Of a stretch of DNA of 64,000 bases, positions 1 to 8,773 are shown one piece after another. The stretch's first letter is position 1, and the number at the start of each line of letters is the position of its first letter. The notes under the pieces are model-generated. The model was not told the DNA's origin. It made no database searches and worked only from the letters and a program-made list of their open reading frames with translations. This DNA is from Lachnotalea sp. AF33-28 (GTDB lineage Bacteria; Bacillota; Clostridia; Lachnospirales; Lachnospiraceae), in contig NZ_QUEE01000008.1 of the NCBI RefSeq assembly GCF_003477885.1, forward strand, positions 1-64,000, given 5' to 3'. Both the position numbers and the translations under genes were made by a program.

Positions 1-58
1 GAATAAGTTCATAAGCGATATTTCTTGCTTACAAACTTATTATACGAGGAGGTATAGT

Positions 59-2698
59 ATGGGACAACAGACAGATGCATTTGGCAACGACGTAAAGAGC
101 GCGCTCTGCCCGCTGTTCTGGCAGCACGGCGAGAGCAGCGAGGTGCTTGAGGAAGAAATCCGCAAAATGAAAGAGGGCGGAATCGGCGCATTTATAGTGG
201 AGTCCAGGCCCCATCCGGATTTTTTAAGTTACGGATGGTGGCGGGATCTGGACGTCATTATTTCAGAAGCAAAGAAACAGGAAATGGGAGTCTGGATTTT
301 TGATGACAGCGCCTATCCCAGCGGGCTGGGGGCAGGAAAGATCCGGGATCTGTATCCGGAAGCTAGGAAGCGTTATATTGCGAAGCAGCAGATTGATGCG
401 ATAGGCCCTCTAAAGGGCGCTTCCATTCAGGTCGGGCACTGGCTGGGTGAGGAAGAGCAGCTGCTTAAGGTCATCGCTGCGCGCAGAGCGAACGGAAATG
501 ATGAGCTGGATGTGGCCACGCTTACGGATCTGACCGGGCTGGTGCAGGAGGGGATGCTCTATTGGGATATCCCGGATGGCCCGTGGAGGGTCTTTCTGCT
601 GATCAACACCCGGGACGGCGGGGAGGAATGGACGAAGGACTATGTCAATCCGATCAGCAAGGCGGCGGTCGACCGATACATAGATGTGATCTACGAGGAA
701 CATTATAAGCGGTATCAGGAGGAGTTCGGCAGGACGGTGAAAGGCTTTTTCATCGACGAGCCGCGCTTCGGAAGCGCATCCTCGTATGAAAACACTTTGG
801 GTAAAAGGGGATTTGTCTACCCCTGGAGCGAAGAAGTGATGGATGCCTTAAGTCAGGAATTCGGCGATGATGCGGGCCTGTATCTTCCGCTTCTTTGGAG
901 CAGGGAGAATCCTGAATGCCGGGATATGCAGTATGCATATATGAATGTGGTATCCCATCTGTTTGACGAGGACTTCACCGGCCGGATCGGCGAATGGTGC
1001 AGGTCGCACGGCGTAAAGGTGATCGGCCACATTGTGGAGGACAACGGGGCGCATGCGCGTCTGGGATTCGGGCCCGGCCATTATTTCCGAAGCATGAATG
1101 GTTTTGATACCGCGGGAATCGATGTGGTTTATCAGGTATGGCCCGGTTATACCGACGGTTATCAGACGACGCCCTTCGGCTATCTGGACTGCCGGTTCTT
1201 CTACTGGGGCCTGGCCAAGATGGCGTCATCCGCGGCGCATTTGGATCCGAAGAAAAACGGCATCACGATTTGTGAGATATTCGGCGCCTACGGCTGGCAG
1301 GAAGGGCTTGCGCTGATGAAATGGCTGACGGACCATGTGTGCGTCAGAGGCGTGAATGTGCTGGTGCCCCATGCATTTTCACCGAAATTTCCGGATGCTG
1401 ACTGCCCGCCCCACTTTTATGCGCGGGGGAAGAATCCGCAGTGGAACTATTTTCATTACTGGTCGTCTTATGCCAACCGTGTCTGCGGCCTGCTTACGGG
1501 CGGCGTGCATCATGCCACAGCTGCGGTGCTCTATCATGGAGAAGCGGAATGGGGAGGCGCCTATGAGCCTTTTGAGAAGACGGTAAAAGTGCTGATGGAG
1601 TCGCAGATTGACTGCGACGTGCTGCCGGCCGACCTCTTCTTAGACCCCGCTGCCATCAGGGCGGAGGACGGACTGCTGATCGCAGGGCAGGAATCCTATC
1701 GGGTTGTGCTGGTACCTTATGGCGAGAGCATGCCGCAGGAACTGCTTGCAAGCCTGGATGATTTGGCGGCGCAGGGCGTACCTGTGCTGTTTATGGAAGG
1801 CTTTCCGAAGCATGTATATTACGGAAAGGATGAGCAGGAACTCCTCGCGCACATCGCCGGCAACGGGCAGATCTGCGTCTGCCGCCACGAAGAGCTGCCG
1901 GATTGGATGTTTGGACACGGCTGCTATGATCTGGAAACCGACGGAAATTATCCGGATCTGCGTTTCCTGCACTATGAGAAAGAGGGGCGCGGCATCTATT
2001 TCTTCACCAATGAAAGCCGCAGCAAAACGCTGAGTGCGCGCATCAGCATCCGCGAGGAAGGCACCCCTGTCTTATATGATGCGATGCTGGATCAGTGCTA
2101 TCCGGCAGAAGAAACCGTAAAGGACGGCCGGCTGACTTTTGTTCTGGAGCTTGCGCCGTATCAGTCGCTGTTTCTCCTGATGAATGCGCAAAACGGTACG
2201 CTTAGTGAACGGATTCCCGTCAGGGGTGCCGGAACCTGTGGGGAAGTTAAGAAAATCCCGCTTGCTGACGGCTGGGTGTTCCGTGTGCCGGATGATCCCG
2301 CTGTGAATGAAAGGCTGGAATCGCTGTCAGAGCTTAAAAACCTCGCGGTTCCCGGCCTGGCGCCCGAATATTCAGGGACGGTCTGCTATGAGAAGGAGTT
2401 CTGCCTGGAAGAGTCCGATACGAAGGGACGGATTTATCTGGATCTGGGAGATGTCTATGAGATCAGCGAAGTAACGATAAACGGCGTATCCCAGGGAGTC
2501 AGGATCTGCCCGCCGCATACGTTTGAACTCACGTCCGCCGCGCCGGGACATAATCTGCTGCAGATAAAGGTGACGAACACCTTTGCAAAAAAAATGCACG
2601 GCAACATATTCGACCGTGCCATGGCCCAGGAGCCCACCGGACTGCTCGGTCCGGCAGTGCTCTACATACGGCGGTATTCGCTGGGGGAACAGCCGTAA
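59..2698 (+). CDS. GH106-like glycoside hydrolase (alpha-L-rhamnosidase type)
   Basis: Predicted cytoplasmic glycoside hydrolase of 879 residues; no signal peptide is visible. The opening (about residues 18-45, FWQHG...EEIRKMKEGGIGAF) is the start of a TIM-barrel as seen in GH106-like enzymes, and FFIDEP at residues 230-235 (D233, E234) is the sort of acidic strand-end motif that carries catalytic or substrate-binding residues in this group. Residues about 780-870 look like a C-terminal galactose-binding-like beta-sandwich. AGGAGG at 47-52 sits 6 bp before the ATG, fixing the start. It is convergent with the AraC gene and their 3' ends overlap by 37 bp. The substrate (rhamnoside or another deoxy-sugar/uronide) cannot be read from the sequence; another related GH family is possible. 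Confidence 0.7.
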   Translation: MGQQTDAFGNDVKSALCPLFWQHGESSEVLEEEIRKMKEGGIGAFIVESRPHPDFLSYGWWRDLDVIISEAKKQEMGVWIFDDSAYPSGLGAGKIRDLYPEARKRYIAKQQIDAIGPLKGASIQVGHWLGEEEQLLKVIAARRANGNDELDVATLTDLTGLVQEGMLYWDIPDGPWRVFLLINTRDGGEEWTKDYVNPISKAAVDRYIDVIYEEHYKRYQEEFGRTVKGFFIDEPRFGSASSYENTLGKRGFVYPWSEEVMDALSQEFGDDAGLYLPLLWSRENPECRDMQYAYMNVVSHLFDEDFTGRIGEWCRSHGVKVIGHIVEDNGAHARLGFGPGHYFRSMNGFDTAGIDVVYQVWPGYTDGYQTTPFGYLDCRFFYWGLAKMASSAAHLDPKKNGITICEIFGAYGWQEGLALMKWLTDHVCVRGVNVLVPHAFSPKFPDADCPPHFYARGKNPQWNYFHYWSSYANRVCGLLTGGVHHATAAVLYHGEAEWGGAYEPFEKTVKVLMESQIDCDVLPADLFLDPAAIRAEDGLLIAGQESYRVVLVPYGESMPQELLASLDDLAAQGVPVLFMEGFPKHVYYGKDEQELLAHIAGNGQICVCRHEELPDWMFGHGCYDLETDGNYPDLRFLHYEKEGRGIYFFTNESRSKTLSARISIREEGTPVLYDAMLDQCYPAEETVKDGRLTFVLELAPYQSLFLLMNAQNGTLSERIPVRGAGTCGEVKKIPLADGWVFRVPDDPAVNERLESLSELKNLAVPGLAPEYSGTVCYEKEFCLEESDTKGRIYLDLGDVYEISEVTINGVSQGVRICPPHTFELTSAAPGHNLLQIKVTNTFAKKMHGNIFDRAMAQEPTGLLGPAVLYIRRYSLGEQP

Positions 2699-3642
2699 TA
2701 TTCCCTGAATTTCCTGTAAAAATGAGTGGTGCTCTCATAGCCGTTTTGACGGGCAATTTCCTCAACGGAAAGAGAGGTGCTTTTCAGCTGATCCGTGATG
2801 GCATAAAAGCGCTGTTTTTGCACCAGCTCTTTAAATGACAGCCCGGTCTCCTTTTTTAACAGAGTGGTCAGATAATTCGGATTCAGCCGGAAATGTCCGG
2901 CGGCGGAAGTCAGGCTGCAGGTCAGATAATTGGATTCAATATATTTTAATACCGGAATGAGGGCAGAGCGCTTTTCTACAGCGCTCTGCTCTTCTTCATA
3001 TACATTGACCAGTTCCAGAAAGAGCAGGCTGATCAGGTTGTCTGCGATGGCCCGGGCATGAGTGGACGGCTCTATGTGTTCGCACATCAGCTCATTTAGC
3101 AGCATAGGGATCCTCCTGTTTTTCTCAGCCCGAAACAACAGGTAATTGTCATGAGAGGCCTTTGCCGACAGCGCGTTGGACAGAAATTCCGACACCACAC
3201 TGCCTCCGGTGAAGTGATGAAAAAAGGCTTCCGTAAAAAAGGGCTTGCTGATCAGGAGACTGATCAGTATATCATTTTCGCCCAGGCAGCCGATGGAATG
3301 GGGCGCATCGGAATCCAGTATGTATACCTGCCCCTTTTTAAGCACATAGGAATTTCCGTGTACCCTATGGGGGCAGGATCCGGAATAGAGATAGCCCAGC
3401 TCGATCCACGCATGGATATGGGGCGGCACAGGGCGGAATCTCCCTGTCTTTACAAGCTTCAAATCCGGATGCGGCGCATGCCGGAAGGTATCACAGGGAG
3501 TTGAAACAGCAATCTGCACAGGCGGCCCCTGCTCCTCAAAGGCCGCGGACACCGGATCCGCTCCCCCGGGAACCGCCAGATAAGTCTGCTCCAGCCGGTT
3601 ATAGCTGTGCAGTATCTGATCCAGCATCTTATATGTAAGCAT
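2662..3642 (-). CDS. AraC family transcriptional regulator
   Basis: DNA-binding regulator of 326 residues. The N-terminal half carries a cupin-like sensor (HIHAWIELGYLYSG and ILDSDAPHSIG around residues 80-130), and the C-terminal 100 residues hold the two AraC helix-turn-helix units ending in the usual FYRKFREYYGCSPSEYR signature. A longer reading frame adds seven residues, but GGAGG lies just before the internal ATG at 3642, so that start is chosen. It is convergent with the GH106-like gene, and control of sugar genes nearby is the obvious inference. The gene upstream on this strand is absent; a long-hairpin repeat sits behind its promoter region. Confidence 0.88.
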   Translation of the reverse strand: MLTYKMLDQILHSYNRLEQTYLAVPGGADPVSAAFEEQGPPVQIAVSTPCDTFRHAPHPDLKLVKTGRFRPVPPHIHAWIELGYLYSGSCPHRVHGNSYVLKKGQVYILDSDAPHSIGCLGENDILISLLISKPFFTEAFFHHFTGGSVVSEFLSNALSAKASHDNYLLFRAEKNRRIPMLLNELMCEHIEPSTHARAIADNLISLLFLELVNVYEEEQSAVEKRSALIPVLKYIESNYLTCSLTSAAGHFRLNPNYLTTLLKKETGLSFKELVQKQRFYAITDQLKSTSLSVEEIARQNGYESTTHFYRKFREYYGCSPSEYRRM

Positions 3643-3701
3643 CGTCAAACCTCCTCCCTCCATATATAATAAAGCCGCAAAGCAGAAGTGGCAAGTGGAA
3701 A

Positions 3702-3816
3702 GTATGGTCCTAAGTGGGATCCCTTGAAGCCCGCCGGTTCTTTCGCCGCGTAGTTTGCGGCGTTAGAACCGCTGCGCGCTTCACGGAGCGAGAGCGTGTC
3801 CCACTTAGGACCATAC
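3702..3816. repeat. Long-stem hairpin element, copy A
   Basis: Perfect 18-bp inverted repeat (arms 3702-3719 and 3799-3816) enclosing an 79-bp core. The core contains a second nested hairpin: CGGTTCT...AGAACCG around GCCGC-gtagttt-GCGGC. The inner sequence GATCCCTTGAAGCCCGCC and the closing TGCGCGCTTCACGGAGCGAG recur in copy B at 45.3 kb, and parts recur in copy C at 49.8 kb. Located between the divergent AraC and aldehyde dehydrogenase genes, so it is not a simple terminator. The 67-codon minus-strand reading frame over it is produced by the repeat and is not called. Confidence 0.85.
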
Positions 3817-3904
3817 GCTCTCCCGTTATATGCGGAAACCTTAAGCACCTCTGAACAGTAAGTTCGTAGCAGTTCTGCATTCCTTACAAAAAACTAAAAT
3901 TATT

Positions 3905-3924
3905 CTAAATATACGGATATTTAG
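3905..3924. promoter_or_regulatory. Putative operator palindrome upstream of aldehyde dehydrogenase
   Basis: Perfect palindrome CTAAATAT-acgg-ATATTTAG ending one base before the -35 box of the downstream promoter. Position and symmetry suggest a dimeric regulator site. No regulator for it can be named. Confidence 0.45.
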
Positions 3925-3954
3925 TTGTACGCCCGGCAATAAAAGTACTATAAT
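3925..3954 (+). promoter_or_regulatory. Sigma-A-type promoter for aldehyde dehydrogenase
   Basis: TTGTAC (3925-3930), 18-bp spacer, TATAAT (3949-3954), placed about 40 bp before the start codon at 3993. Confidence 0.65.
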
Positions 3955-3992
3955 GGGAATGTCACCATAAACCGGAAACGGAGGATGATTTT

Positions 3993-5363
3993 ATGAATAC
4001 TACGGAACAGATTATAATAAGACAGAGAGCATATTATGACAGCGGAGCCACCAGAGACCTGGAGTTTCGCAAATGCCAGCTGATAAAATTAAAGAACGCC
4101 ATACTGGAAAACGAAGCAGAGATCATGCAGGCTTTAAGAGAAGACCTGAACAAGTCGGAGTTCGAGTCCTATGAGACAGAGATCGGCATCGTGCTGGAAG
4201 AGATCGGTTATCTGTTAAAACACATGGACCGCCTGGCGCGGCCGAAGAAGGTGAAGACGCCGATCACTCACTTCCCGTCCGTCAGCAGGATTTACCGGGA
4301 GCCTTACGGCGTGGTGCTGATCATGTCGCCCTGGAACTATCCGCTGCAGCTGGCGCTCGCACCCCTCGCCGGCGCGCTGGCCGCCGGAAACTGTGCGGTT
4401 GTAAAGCCTTCCAACTATTCCCCCCGCACCTCGGAGGTGATTCGAAGGCTGATCGGAGACCATTTCGAGGAAGAGTATATCGCGGTGCTGGAAGGCGGCA
4501 GGGATGTAAACCGATCATTGCTGGAACAGAAATTCGATTATATCTTTTTTACAGGCAGCGTGTCTGTGGGAAAAACCGTGATGGAGGCTGCCGCAAAGCA
4601 TCTGACCCCGGTAACGCTGGAGCTGGGCGGCAAAAGTCCCTGTATTGTGGATAAAACAGCAGATGTGCGGCTGGCGGCCAAACGGATAGTCTGGGGCAAA
4701 TTTCTCAACGCGGGCCAAACCTGTGTGGCGCCGGACTATGTGCTGGTGCATACCAATGTAAAGGATCAGCTGATTAAGGAGATGGGGCGCTATATACGAA
4801 AGTTTTACGGCAAGGATCCGATCTCAAATCCGGATTATCCAAAGATTATAAACGGAAAACATTTCGTTCGGCTGTGCGGCCTTCAGGAGAGCGGAACCGT
4901 TGTATACGGAGGAGAGCGGGATCAGGATTCCAATAAGATCGCGCCCACCATCCTGGATGGAGTGGATTGGGGCATGCCGGTGATGCAGGAGGAGATATTC
5001 GGTCCGATCCTGCCCGTGCTGGAATTTACCTCTGTTAAGGAGATGACGGCCCGGATCCGGCGCAGACCGAAGCCGCTGGCGCTGTATTATTTTACCAGAT
5101 CCAGGAAGGCAGCCGCGTATGTGATGAACAGCCTGTCCTTTGGCGGGGGATGTATCAATGATACCATTGTTCATCTAGCTTCCTCCTATATGCCCTTTGG
5201 CGGCGTGGGAGAGAGCGGTATGGGCGGTTATCACGGCGATGCGAGCTTTACTACCTTTTCTCACGAAAAGAGCGTGCTGCAGAAGAGCGGGTTTCTGGAT
5301 GTGCCGCTTCGATATCCGCCGTTTAAAAATCATCTGAAGCTGGTAAAAAAGATCCTGAAATGA
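3993..5363 (+). CDS. Aldehyde dehydrogenase, class 3 type
   Basis: NAD(P)-dependent oxidation of aldehydes to carboxylates. At 456 residues it matches the shorter class 3 / fatty-aldehyde branch rather than the ~490-residue class 1/2 enzymes. Catalytic residues are visible: general base E210 in LELGGKSP and nucleophile C244 in NAGQTCVAP, close to the E209/C243 numbering of ALDH3. The cofactor-binding segment FFTGSVSVGK precedes them. GGAGG sits upstream of the ATG. The alpha/beta hydrolase follows after 37 bp, so the two may be co-transcribed, perhaps handling lipophilic aldehydes and esters. Substrate is not determinable. Confidence 0.9.
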   Translation: MNTTEQIIIRQRAYYDSGATRDLEFRKCQLIKLKNAILENEAEIMQALREDLNKSEFESYETEIGIVLEEIGYLLKHMDRLARPKKVKTPITHFPSVSRIYREPYGVVLIMSPWNYPLQLALAPLAGALAAGNCAVVKPSNYSPRTSEVIRRLIGDHFEEEYIAVLEGGRDVNRSLLEQKFDYIFFTGSVSVGKTVMEAAAKHLTPVTLELGGKSPCIVDKTADVRLAAKRIVWGKFLNAGQTCVAPDYVLVHTNVKDQLIKEMGRYIRKFYGKDPISNPDYPKIINGKHFVRLCGLQESGTVVYGGERDQDSNKIAPTILDGVDWGMPVMQEEIFGPILPVLEFTSVKEMTARIRRRPKPLALYYFTRSRKAAAYVMNSLSFGGGCINDTIVHLASSYMPFGGVGESGMGGYHGDASFTTFSHEKSVLQKSGFLDVPLRYPPFKNHLKLVKKILK

Positions 5364-5400
5364 CTTGAGTGTGATACTGTGGATGAAGAAGGAGAGCATC

Positions 5401-6372
5401 ATGAAAATTCTGGGGATTGTGCTTTTGCTGATCATCTTGCTGCTTCTTATTGCAGAAGTGATTATCGTACATTACTTTGTAAAAATGGTTACAAGGCCCA
5501 AGGTAAATCCGGCCGAAAAGCAATACGAAAGGCTGATTGAAAAAGGCTGCCTTAAGAGAGAGGTTTACGAGACCTGTGAGGTGGAGAAGGAGAAATTTCT
5601 GCTGCCTTCCCAATATGGATATTCACTGTATTGCGAGCTGCTGACCACCGAAGCGTCACGGCGGCCGGAGAACAGAAGCCGCGTGGCCATTATGTGCCAC
5701 GGCTTTACCTCCTGCCGCTACGGCATGCTGCCTTATGCGGCGCTGTACTTAAAGAGAGGCTTCTCGGTCGTGATCTATGATCACCGGAACCATGGCGACA
5801 GCGGCAAGGCCCGCACCTCCATGGGATACTATGAAAAGTACGATTTAAAGACCTTGGTGGACTGGTGTTATGAACGGTTCGGAGAGGATGTGCGGCTGAT
5901 CACCCACGGAGGATCCATGGGAGCCGCCACCGTGCTGTATCATCTCACCATTGACGACCGGATCGTCTGTGCGGTGGAAGACTGCGGGTATTCCAGTTTC
6001 CGGGAGCAGATGATGCACATGGCCGTGAACAAATATAAACTCCCCGCTTTTCCTTCCATACAGCTGATCCGCCTGTTTATCCGGCTGATCTGCGGATTCG
6101 ACCTGAATACGGTGCGCCCTATAGACGGTGCTGTAAACAGCAGGACGCCGATCCTGTTCATCCATGGCGAGGCGGACGATTTTGTGCCGACATGGATGTG
6201 CCGGAAGATGTACGACGCCAGGACCGGCCCCAAGCGTCTGTTTCTGGTTCCTGGAGCAGGACACGCGGAAAGCATAGATACCGATCCGGCCGGCTATGAA
6301 CGCGTGCTGGAGGAGTTTTTGAATACATACTATGAGCAGTCCGATACAGCAGTCAGGAAGGCCGGCTGCTAA
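5401..6372 (+). CDS. Alpha/beta hydrolase with N-terminal membrane anchor
   Basis: Serine hydrolase of 323 residues. Residues 1-25 form a hydrophobic helix (ILGIVLLLIILLLLIAEVII) that should anchor it in the membrane. The fold is of the esterase/acyl-peptidase-like type: oxyanion motif CHGFTSCRYG, nucleophile S172 in GGSMG, acid D259 or D260 in GEADDFVP, and H288 in GAGHAE. The frame opens 12 codons earlier, but AAGGAG precedes the ATG at 5401. It probably shares a transcript with the aldehyde dehydrogenase. Natural substrate unknown. Confidence 0.85.
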   Translation: MKILGIVLLLIILLLLIAEVIIVHYFVKMVTRPKVNPAEKQYERLIEKGCLKREVYETCEVEKEKFLLPSQYGYSLYCELLTTEASRRPENRSRVAIMCHGFTSCRYGMLPYAALYLKRGFSVVIYDHRNHGDSGKARTSMGYYEKYDLKTLVDWCYERFGEDVRLITHGGSMGAATVLYHLTIDDRIVCAVEDCGYSSFREQMMHMAVNKYKLPAFPSIQLIRLFIRLICGFDLNTVRPIDGAVNSRTPILFIHGEADDFVPTWMCRKMYDARTGPKRLFLVPGAGHAESIDTDPAGYERVLEEFLNTYYEQSDTAVRKAGC

Positions 6373-6382
6373 TGGCGGTCTG

Positions 6383-6426
6383 GCGGTAACTGTTCAGGGG
6401 TACCGATAAAGCAGCTCAAGACAGGG
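6383..6426 (+). repeat. Conserved arm of the long-hairpin family (fragment)
   Basis: This segment matches, with few differences, the reverse complement of the right outer arm of copy C near 49.94-49.98 kb: both contain a TACTGTTC/AACTGTTC element followed by CGATAAAGCAGC and CAAGACAGGGC. Here no complementary second arm follows; instead a terminator hairpin lies 16 bp on. It reads as a remnant or half-copy. Confidence 0.6.
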
Positions 6427-6441
6427 CAGGGCATTTGATTT

Positions 6442-6467
6442 GGCAGCAGTGGATTTTCACTGCTGCC
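6442..6467. terminator. Bidirectional terminator hairpin
   Basis: GGCAGCAGTG-gatttt-CACTGCTGCC, a perfect 10-bp stem followed by TTTCTTC on the plus strand, between the convergent hydrolase and MarR genes. It overlaps the last codons of the MarR gene. Confidence 0.75.
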
Positions 6468-6897
6468 TTTCTTCTAAATTGATATTGATTTTTTTCAGGA
6501 TTTCCAGCAGGGTTTCCATCTCCTGGCGGTCAAAGCCCTGCCAGATGCATTCGTCTAGCGAGGAAAAACATGCATGCACTTCCTGGGCCTTAGTCCGGCC
6601 GGCTTCGGTCAGTTCGATCAGAAAAGAGCGGCGGCAGTCCGGCCGGCGCAGGCGGTTAAGCAGCCCCGCTTCCTCCATTTTGTCAATGGTCCTGGACATC
6701 GTGGTGACGTCCAGGCGGCAGCGGTCGGCCAGTTCTTTCTGAGTGATATGATCCTGTGTAAGAAGCGTGTTCAGTATTCTGGCCTGCCCCTGCCCCAGCG
6801 AGAGGCCCAGGGCGGTAAACTGCGGCTGCAGTATTCTTCTTCTGGAACTTTCCAACCGCAAAAGCATTTCACGTATTTCACTTTTCTCTTTTATCAT
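6457..6897 (-). CDS. MarR family transcriptional regulator
   Basis: Winged-helix repressor of 146 residues. The wHTH is clear: HITQKELADRCRLDVTTMSRTIDKMEEAGLL followed by the wing with RRPDCRRSFLIELTEAG. The start at 6897 is preferred over an upstream frame opening because AGGAGG lies directly before it, inside the end of the upstream ABC gene. It is the last gene of a three-gene minus-strand unit with the ABC exporter pair, so it probably controls that exporter and itself through the palindromes near 10.57-10.60 kb. Confidence 0.9.
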   Translation of the reverse strand: MIKEKSEIREMLLRLESSRRRILQPQFTALGLSLGQGQARILNTLLTQDHITQKELADRCRLDVTTMSRTIDKMEEAGLLNRLRRPDCRRSFLIELTEAGRTKAQEVHACFSSLDECIWQGFDRQEMETLLEILKKININLEERQQ

Positions 6898-6913
6898 AAC
6901 CGTCCTCCTCGAG

Positions 6914-8773
6914 CTATTCGAGCTCATACTGCCCCGTATACAGCTGATAGTATCTTCCCTTTAGAGTCAGCAGATCGTCATGGTCGCCGCGTTCGATGAT
7001 TTCGCCTTTTTCCAGCACCATGATGGCCTTGGAATTGCGAACGGTGGACAGGCGGTGCGCGATGACGAACACAGTGCGGTTCTGCATCAGGCGGTCCATC
7101 CCCTTTTCAATCAGCCGTTCGGTTCTGGTATCGATGGAGCTGGTGGCCTCATCCAGAATCAGCACAGGAGGTCTGGATACGGCGGCTCTTGCAATGGCCA
7201 GCAGCTGTCTCTGCCCCTGGGACAGGTTATCGCCGTCGCTGTGAAGCATAGTGCGGTATCCCTGGGAGAGCCTGCGGATAAAAGAGTCCGCGTTAGCCAG
7301 TTTAGCGGCGTTTTTGACCTCCTCATCGGTGGCGTCCAGGCGTCCGTAGCGTATGTTGTCGGCAATGGTGCCCGTGAACAGATGTGTGTCCTGTATGACC
7401 ATGGACAGGGAACGGCGCAGATCGTCCTTTTTAATTTCCCGGATATCGATGCCGTCATAGGTGATGAGGCCGCTGTCAATCTCATAGAATCGGTTGATCA
7501 GATTGATGATTGTGGTTTTTCCTGCGCCGGTCGATCCCACAAAGGCGATCTTCTGGCCGGGCTTGGCATACAGGCTGATGTCGTTTAATATCTTTCGTTC
7601 CGGAGTATAACCAAACACAACATCGCTGAAACGGACGTCCCCTTTAAGCGGTATCAGCTGACAGGTTCCGTCCTCAAGAGGCTTTTTCCAGGCGAAGCTT
7701 CCGGTATGCTCCCGGCATTCTGTGAGCGTGTTGTCTTCTCCGTACATGACGGGGCACAGCGTGACCGTGCCGTCATCTATTTCCGGCGTTACATCCATCA
7801 TATCAAAGATCCGTTCCGCGCCGGAAAGGGCGGACAGCAGGAAGTTCACCTGCTGCGTGAACTGATTCATGGGCATGGCGCTCTGGCGCACATAGACCAG
7901 ATAGGAAGCCAGGCTCCCCAGATCCATCAGGCCGGCCAGCGTAAAAAGGCCTCCCACACAGGCGGATACGGCATAATTGAAATAGGAGAGCGCTACAATC
8001 ACAGGAACCATCATGCCTGAATGGGTGAGGGCTTTTGTGGATGCGTCCCTCAGCAGCTCATTGCGCCGGCAGAATTCCTCAAAATCCTGATCCTCATGGT
8101 TGAACACTTTTTCCACCTTCTGGCCGCCGACCATCTCCTCGATGAAGCTGTTGACACTTCCCAGATACTTTTGCTGGTCCTGGAAGTATTTCTTGCTTTT
8201 TTTACCGTTGTGCCGGATGAAGAGAAGCATCAAAAGCAGGAACGCGATCACGATCAGAGAAAGACGGAAGCTTAGGACAATCAGCATGGTGATGGTGCCC
8301 GTCACTACGATAAAGCTCTGAATGAGCAGTGTGAAGCTGTTGTTAAGCGCCTCGCTGATCGTGTCCACATCGTTGGTAAAACGGCTCATGAGTTCCCCAT
8401 GCGTATTGGTATCGAAATAGGAGAGAGGCAGCTTCTGCGTATGGTTGAAAAGATCCTGCCGGATCTCGCCTACGATCCTCTGTGAAGTGCGCACCATGAT
8501 CTGGTTATAGCCATAGGTGGCCAGCGCTCCGGCCAGATACACCAGGCCCATGAGGAGCACCATTCTAAGAAGCCCGGGGACATCCCTCGGAACAATGTAG
8601 TCATTGATGACGGGTTTAAGCAGATAGGTGCCCATAATATTTGCCATGCTGCTGATGATGACCAGCACTGTGACGGCCAGCATGGAAAGCTTGTGACCGG
8701 CCAGATAGGAAAGCAGCCGTTTCATAGTTTTTTTTGTATCTTTTGGCCTTTTATAGCCCACATATTTTGCCAT
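6914..8773 (-). CDS. ABC exporter, half-transporter with canonical ATPase site
   Basis: Multidrug/lipid-type exporter half of 619 residues: six transmembrane helices (about 20-330), then a nucleotide-binding domain with Walker A GSTGAGKTT, signature LSQGQRQLL, Walker B LILDEATSS with its catalytic Glu, and H-loop IAHRLST. A roughly 40-residue insertion lies between the two domains. Its ATG overlaps the stop of the upstream ABC gene (TAATG), so the two are translationally coupled and should form one heterodimer. The MarR gene follows after 16 bp. The exported substrate is not visible. Confidence 0.9.
   Translation of the reverse strand: MAKYVGYKRPKDTKKTMKRLLSYLAGHKLSMLAVTVLVIISSMANIMGTYLLKPVINDYIVPRDVPGLLRMVLLMGLVYLAGALATYGYNQIMVRTSQRIVGEIRQDLFNHTQKLPLSYFDTNTHGELMSRFTNDVDTISEALNNSFTLLIQSFIVVTGTITMLIVLSFRLSLIVIAFLLLMLLFIRHNGKKSKKYFQDQQKYLGSVNSFIEEMVGGQKVEKVFNHEDQDFEEFCRRNELLRDASTKALTHSGMMVPVIVALSYFNYAVSACVGGLFTLAGLMDLGSLASYLVYVRQSAMPMNQFTQQVNFLLSALSGAERIFDMMDVTPEIDDGTVTLCPVMYGEDNTLTECREHTGSFAWKKPLEDGTCQLIPLKGDVRFSDVVFGYTPERKILNDISLYAKPGQKIAFVGSTGAGKTTIINLINRFYEIDSGLITYDGIDIREIKKDDLRRSLSMVIQDTHLFTGTIADNIRYGRLDATDEEVKNAAKLANADSFIRRLSQGYRTMLHSDGDNLSQGQRQLLAIARAAVSRPPVLILDEATSSIDTRTERLIEKGMDRLMQNRTVFVIAHRLSTVRNSKAIMVLEKGEIIERGDHDDLLTLKGRYYQLYTGQYELE

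Noticed and set aside
1..58. Promoter of the GH106-like gene
   Set aside because: Only 58 bases lie upstream in the window and the -10-like TTATTAT has no convincing -35.
3645..3848. 67-codon minus-strand reading frame across hairpin copy A
   Set aside because: It lies entirely on the repeat and its flanks, and a similar frame appears over copy B; there is no ribosome site or protein-like composition.
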